Source of the DNA: Verrucomicrobiales bacterium
Lineage (GTDB): Bacteria; Verrucomicrobiota; Verrucomicrobiia; Verrucomicrobiales; Akkermansiaceae
Length of the DNA: 18,862 bases
Reading direction: 5' to 3'
NCBI GenBank assembly: GCA_002729295.1
Contig: PBTU01000038.1
Span: forward strand, 28,367-47,228
A program made the position numbers and the translations under genes. A model generated the notes under the pieces. The model worked only from the letters and a program-made list of their open reading frames with translations. It ran no database searches and was not told where the DNA came from. Shown in pieces: positions 15,667-18,862 of this stretch (the first letter of the stretch is position 1; each line of letters starts with the position of its first letter).

Positions 15667-18447
15667 ATGTCATCTCATATTTCCCCACGGTTTAATGCCG
15701 CGCTTTTGGATAAAAAATACGCTCAATGGTGCGATGACCCTCAGTCGGTTGAGGCGAATTGGGCCGCATTCTTCGAAGGGTTCGAACTCGGATCGACTCA
15801 GCCGAAGAAGGGCGGACCGGCCGGAGTGTCCGTTGAGGACGCCCCGGTGGACCAACCTCTGTCCGAGGAGCAGCTTTCCTTCCGGGGGAAAGTGGTGAGT
15901 CTGATCTACAATTATCGCGTTTTGGGCCACACGCAGGCGCACATCAATCCACTGCATGAAGTGGCGGAACGCAATCCGCGTCTGGAGCTAGAGAAATTTG
16001 GGATTTACGAGTCGGATCTTGACCGTGAGGCGATGACGCGATTTTTCCGGAGAGGAGAGCCGTTGAAATTGCGTGATCTTGTTTCGGAACTTGAAATGAC
16101 CTATTCGGGAAAGACTGGATTCGAATTCATGCATATCCACGAAACGGAAGTGCGGAACTGGATCCGGACCCGGATTGAAGGGCGCCCCGCGACGCCGATT
16201 CTTGAAGCTGAGTCGAAGACTAAAGCCTTGCGATGGCTTCTGGAGTCCGAGCTCTTCGAAAGTTTTCTCGGGAAGAAGTTTCTTGGCGAGAAGCGCTTCT
16301 CGCTGGAGGGCGGTGAGGGCCTGATGGTATTGCTGAATCAAATTCTCGAAGAATGCCCTGGGCAGGGGGTGAAAGAGATCGAAATGGGGATGGCCCACCG
16401 GGGGCGTTTGAACGTACTTGCGCACTTCGTGAAGAAGTCGATATCGACTCTGCTTTTCGAATTCACTCCGAACTACGTGCAGGATCTCGTGGCCGGCGAC
16501 GGAGATGTTAAATACCATCTAGGCTATGAAAAAGTACGTGAGTTACCGGATGGCGATGTCCGGGTGAGTTTGGCGGCCAACCCAAGTCATCTCGAAGCTG
16601 TCAATGCGGTGGTTGAAGGAAAAGCGCGCGCGCGTCAACGACTCATCGGTGATGATGGTGTGAAGACGGACCGAAAGGTGGTTCTGCCCATCTTGGTTCA
16701 CGGTGATGCCGCTTTTGCCGGACAGGGTCCGGTAGCCGAAGTGCTCAACCTTTCCCAACTCGAAGGCTATCGCACGGGAGGAACGATTCATCTCATCGTG
16801 AATAACCAGATTGGTTTCACCACAATGCCGGAAGATGCTCGCTCGTCCGCCTACGCGACCGATGTTGCCAAGATGATCGACGCGCCGATTCTTCATGTGA
16901 ATGGAGAGCGGCCGGAGGAGCTAATTTGGGCCGCTAAATTTTCCATGGAGTATCGTCAAACCTGGGGAAGGGACGTCGTGATTGATATGCTTTGCTACCG
17001 TCGTCAGGGGCACAATGAAAACGATCAGGCGGCGTTCACCCAACCACAGATCTATCGTCAGCTCAGCGGACGGAAGACCGCGGGGCAGCTTTACCGTGAT
17101 GAATTAGTCGACGCCGGAGTGCTCACAGCCGCCGACGGACAAGCCTTACATGATGAGATTTGGCAAAACCTCGAGGGCGGCCTGGAGCAGATGCGCCGGC
17201 GAGAGAGTGGGGAAGAGGACCTGACCGTGTTCACCGGTTCGACGGCTGAGGAACAATTGCCTTACAGTCACGAACCGATCGTTACCGGGATTGGCCTGGA
17301 GACCCTGCAGCACATTGGTTCGACCCTCACGACGATCCCCGAGGGCTTTCAGCTTCATCCGACATTGGCCAAGCGTTTTGTCCCCCGTCGTACTGAGGCC
17401 CTGGAAAATGGCGGGCCGTATGATTGGGCTTTTGCTGAGGCATTGGCCTTTGGATCTCTGTTGTTGGAGAAATTCCCGGTGCGTTTATCCGGACAGGATT
17501 GCCGAAGGGGAACCTTTAGTCACCGTCATGCTGTTTTCTATGATTACGAAACGAGGGAGCGCTTTGTTCCGCTTCGTGAATTGAGTGACGAGCAGGAGCG
17601 ATTCTGCGTGTATAACAGTCTTCTCTCCGAAGCTGCCGTGCTTGGATTTGATTACGGGTATTCCTTGGGATGTCCCAACATGTTGATTCTTTGGGAGGCG
17701 CAGTTCGGTGATTTTGCCAACGGGGCCCAGGTGATCATTGATCAGTTTATTTCCTCTGCGGAGTCAAAGTGGCAGACGCCGAGTTCTATGGTGATGTTGC
17801 TTCCTCATGGCTATGAAGGAATGGGGCCGGAGCACTCGAGTGCGCGCCTGGAACGATTTCTTCAGCTCTGCGCCGAGGAGAATATGATCGTCGGAAACTT
17901 CACGACGCCAGCGCAATACTTCCATGCATTGCGCCGCCAGAAGCATTCGCCGACCCGTAAACCATTGATCGTGATGACTCCGAAGAGCCTTCTAACTCAT
18001 CCTCGGGCGGTCTCTCACGTGGAAGACTTTCTTGATGATTCCCGATTTCAGGAGATTCTTCCTGATGCCTACGAATTTGAGCATCCGGAGCGGGTGAGTC
18101 GGGTGATTTTCTGTTCCGGGAAAGTCTACTATGACCTTTTGACATACCGTGAAGAGCAGCAGATCAAAGATGCTGCTATCGTGAGAGTGGAGCAGCTCTA
18201 CCCGCTCAACAGAGAGGGTGTTAAGATGGCCATCAGCCCATACTCGAACGCGAAAAAGTTTATTTGGTGTCAGGAGGAACCGCTGAACATGGGGGCTTGG
18301 TCATTCATGCAGCCTCGCCTTGCCAAGCTTACCAAAGCCCGCGTCCGTTACGCCGGACGGGAGCGGGCTTCCAGTCCATCCACCGGTTCCAAAGCCGTTC
18401 ATAAACGCGAGCAAAAGAAACTCGTCGAAAAAGCCTTCTCTGTCTGA
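15667..18447 (+). CDS. sucA: 2-oxoglutarate dehydrogenase E1 component
   Basis: A thiamine-diphosphate-dependent decarboxylase of the TCA-cycle complex that turns 2-oxoglutarate into a succinyl group carried by E2. It has 926 residues, against about 930 in E. coli. The short N-terminal helix DKKYAQWCDDPQSVEANWAA (15-34) is the E2-binding arm type. EMGMAHRGRLNVL (239-251), HGDAAFAGQG (345-354), HLIVNNQIGFTT (375-386) and the YRRQGHNENDQAAFTQP block (444-460) mark the cofactor and substrate sites. SGQDCRRGTFSHRHAV lies in the pyrimidine-binding domain. The end, with AGRERASSPSTGS, is canonical. The E2 gene begins 21 bases downstream, so they form an operon. The ATG at 15667 lacks a clear Shine-Dalgarno. 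It appears complete and intact. Confidence 0.96.
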   Translation: MSSHISPRFNAALLDKKYAQWCDDPQSVEANWAAFFEGFELGSTQPKKGGPAGVSVEDAPVDQPLSEEQLSFRGKVVSLIYNYRVLGHTQAHINPLHEVAERNPRLELEKFGIYESDLDREAMTRFFRRGEPLKLRDLVSELEMTYSGKTGFEFMHIHETEVRNWIRTRIEGRPATPILEAESKTKALRWLLESELFESFLGKKFLGEKRFSLEGGEGLMVLLNQILEECPGQGVKEIEMGMAHRGRLNVLAHFVKKSISTLLFEFTPNYVQDLVAGDGDVKYHLGYEKVRELPDGDVRVSLAANPSHLEAVNAVVEGKARARQRLIGDDGVKTDRKVVLPILVHGDAAFAGQGPVAEVLNLSQLEGYRTGGTIHLIVNNQIGFTTMPEDARSSAYATDVAKMIDAPILHVNGERPEELIWAAKFSMEYRQTWGRDVVIDMLCYRRQGHNENDQAAFTQPQIYRQLSGRKTAGQLYRDELVDAGVLTAADGQALHDEIWQNLEGGLEQMRRRESGEEDLTVFTGSTAEEQLPYSHEPIVTGIGLETLQHIGSTLTTIPEGFQLHPTLAKRFVPRRTEALENGGPYDWAFAEALAFGSLLLEKFPVRLSGQDCRRGTFSHRHAVFYDYETRERFVPLRELSDEQERFCVYNSLLSEAAVLGFDYGYSLGCPNMLILWEAQFGDFANGAQVIIDQFISSAESKWQTPSSMVMLLPHGYEGMGPEHSSARLERFLQLCAEENMIVGNFTTPAQYFHALRRQKHSPTRKPLIVMTPKSLLTHPRAVSHVEDFLDDSRFQEILPDAYEFEHPERVSRVIFCSGKVYYDLLTYREEQQIKDAAIVRVEQLYPLNREGVKMAISPYSNAKKFIWCQEEPLNMGAWSFMQPRLAKLTKARVRYAGRERASSPSTGSKAVHKREQKKLVEKAFSV

Positions 18448-18468
18448 TTCCTTTCCTTCACTACCATC

Positions 18469-18862
18469 ATGGCTCAAGAAATTATCATCCCTCAACTTGG
18501 AGACTCTATCACCACTGCGCTCATTGCCCGATGGCATCGAGCGGACGGGGAAACTGTATGTAAGGGGGAGAGTATTGTTACTTTGGAATCTGATAAGGTG
18601 GCCCCGGAGTTGGAAGCCGAAGCGGACGGGGTTTTGAGTATCTCAGTCTTCGAAGGGGAAGAGGTTGCAATAGGAACCGTGATAGGATCGATTACTGAAG
18701 GGGCCGTCGCTCCTGCTCCGACGGTGACAACTCCGGAGTCTGTTGAAGACGAAGCCTCGGTAGACGAAGCCTCGGTAGACGAAGCCTCGGTAGCTGAGGC
18801 CCCGAAGCCGGTGGCAGCACCCAAGCCAGCCCAGCCCAGCCCTCCGGTTAATAAAGATAGCC
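18469..18862 (+). CDS. sucB: 2-oxoglutarate dehydrogenase E2 (dihydrolipoyl succinyltransferase), 3' partial
   Basis: The first 131 codons of the E2 core enzyme, running off the window end. Residues 1-76 are a lipoyl domain: EIIIPQLGDSI at the start and the lipoylated lysine K43 in TLESDKVAPE, which swings the succinyl group between E1 and CoA. From about residue 80 the chain turns into a flexible linker rich in A, P, E, S and V, containing three exact DEASV units. The peripheral-subunit-binding and catalytic domains lie beyond the edge. The 2-oxoglutarate rather than pyruvate assignment rests on the adjoining sucA and on the ESDKV form of the lipoyl site. The ATG has no Shine-Dalgarno. Confidence 0.93.
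   Translation, partial: MAQEIIIPQLGDSITTALIARWHRADGETVCKGESIVTLESDKVAPELEAEADGVLSISVFEGEEVAIGTVIGSITEGAVAPAPTVTTPESVEDEASVDEASVDEASVAEAPKPVAAPKPAQPSPPVNKDS
18748..18792 (+). repeat. Three perfect tandem copies of a 15-base unit
   Basis: GACGAAGCCTCGGTA repeats exactly three times (18748-18762, 18763-18777, 18778-18792) and is followed by a degenerate copy. It encodes DEASV three times in the E2 interdomain linker. Because the unit is a multiple of three, copy-number change would alter linker length without breaking the frame. Confidence 0.95.

Noticed and set aside
18748..18792. Short repeats as a possible CRISPR fragment
   Set aside because: The copies are directly adjacent without spacers and lie in frame inside the sucB linker.

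Overview
The window looks like chromosomal DNA of a Verrucomicrobiota-type bacterium (PVC group). Three features point there: a secreted FAD-dependent oxidoreductase carrying a C-terminal EF-hand, a GldA/GldF/GldG-like ABC operon ending in a DUF4340 protein, and starts that mostly lack a Shine-Dalgarno sequence. This assignment is inferred from gene content, because no rRNA or other phylogenetic marker is present.

Left block (3-4649, + strand): a phospho-sugar mutase cut by the window edge, apolipoprotein N-acyltransferase (lnt) and an ArgA-type N-acetylglutamate synthase. They are packed with a 1-base overlap and a gap of a few bases, so they are probably one transcript. The ArgA is unusual in having a much reduced amino-acid-kinase domain.

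Middle block (4650-9027): this part looks accessory. It holds a secreted FAD oxidoreductase with an EF-hand (4750-6714) and then about 500 bases with no intact gene. Those 500 bases contain an attC-like integron recombination site (6817-6876), with a short open frame ending 4 bases before it and a broken signal-peptide ORF starting 2 bases after it. Next come a PrpA-like metallophosphoesterase on the minus strand, one doubtful small ORF, and a trypsin-fold putative lipoprotein protease whose end meets the next gene with one base between them.

Right-centre block (15534 down to 9029, minus strand): an ABC ATPase, an ABC-2 permease, a GldG-like auxiliary protein and a DUF4340 protein, in the order of the gliding/auxiliary ABC operons of Bacteroidota and PVC bacteria. 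A bacterial voltage-gated cation channel gene follows 19 bases after DUF4340. It is split by a one-base frameshift inside a 17-base perfect hairpin, and its filter motif is TLEDWTD.

Right edge (15667-18862, + strand): sucA (2-oxoglutarate dehydrogenase E1) and the start of sucB (E2), divergent from the ABC operon across a 132-base region that should hold both promoters. The E2 linker contains three perfect 15-base repeats.

No tRNA, rRNA, CRISPR array, transposase or integrase was seen. The most unusual material is the attC-like locus, the frameshifted channel attached to the Gld-like operon, and the shortened ArgA.
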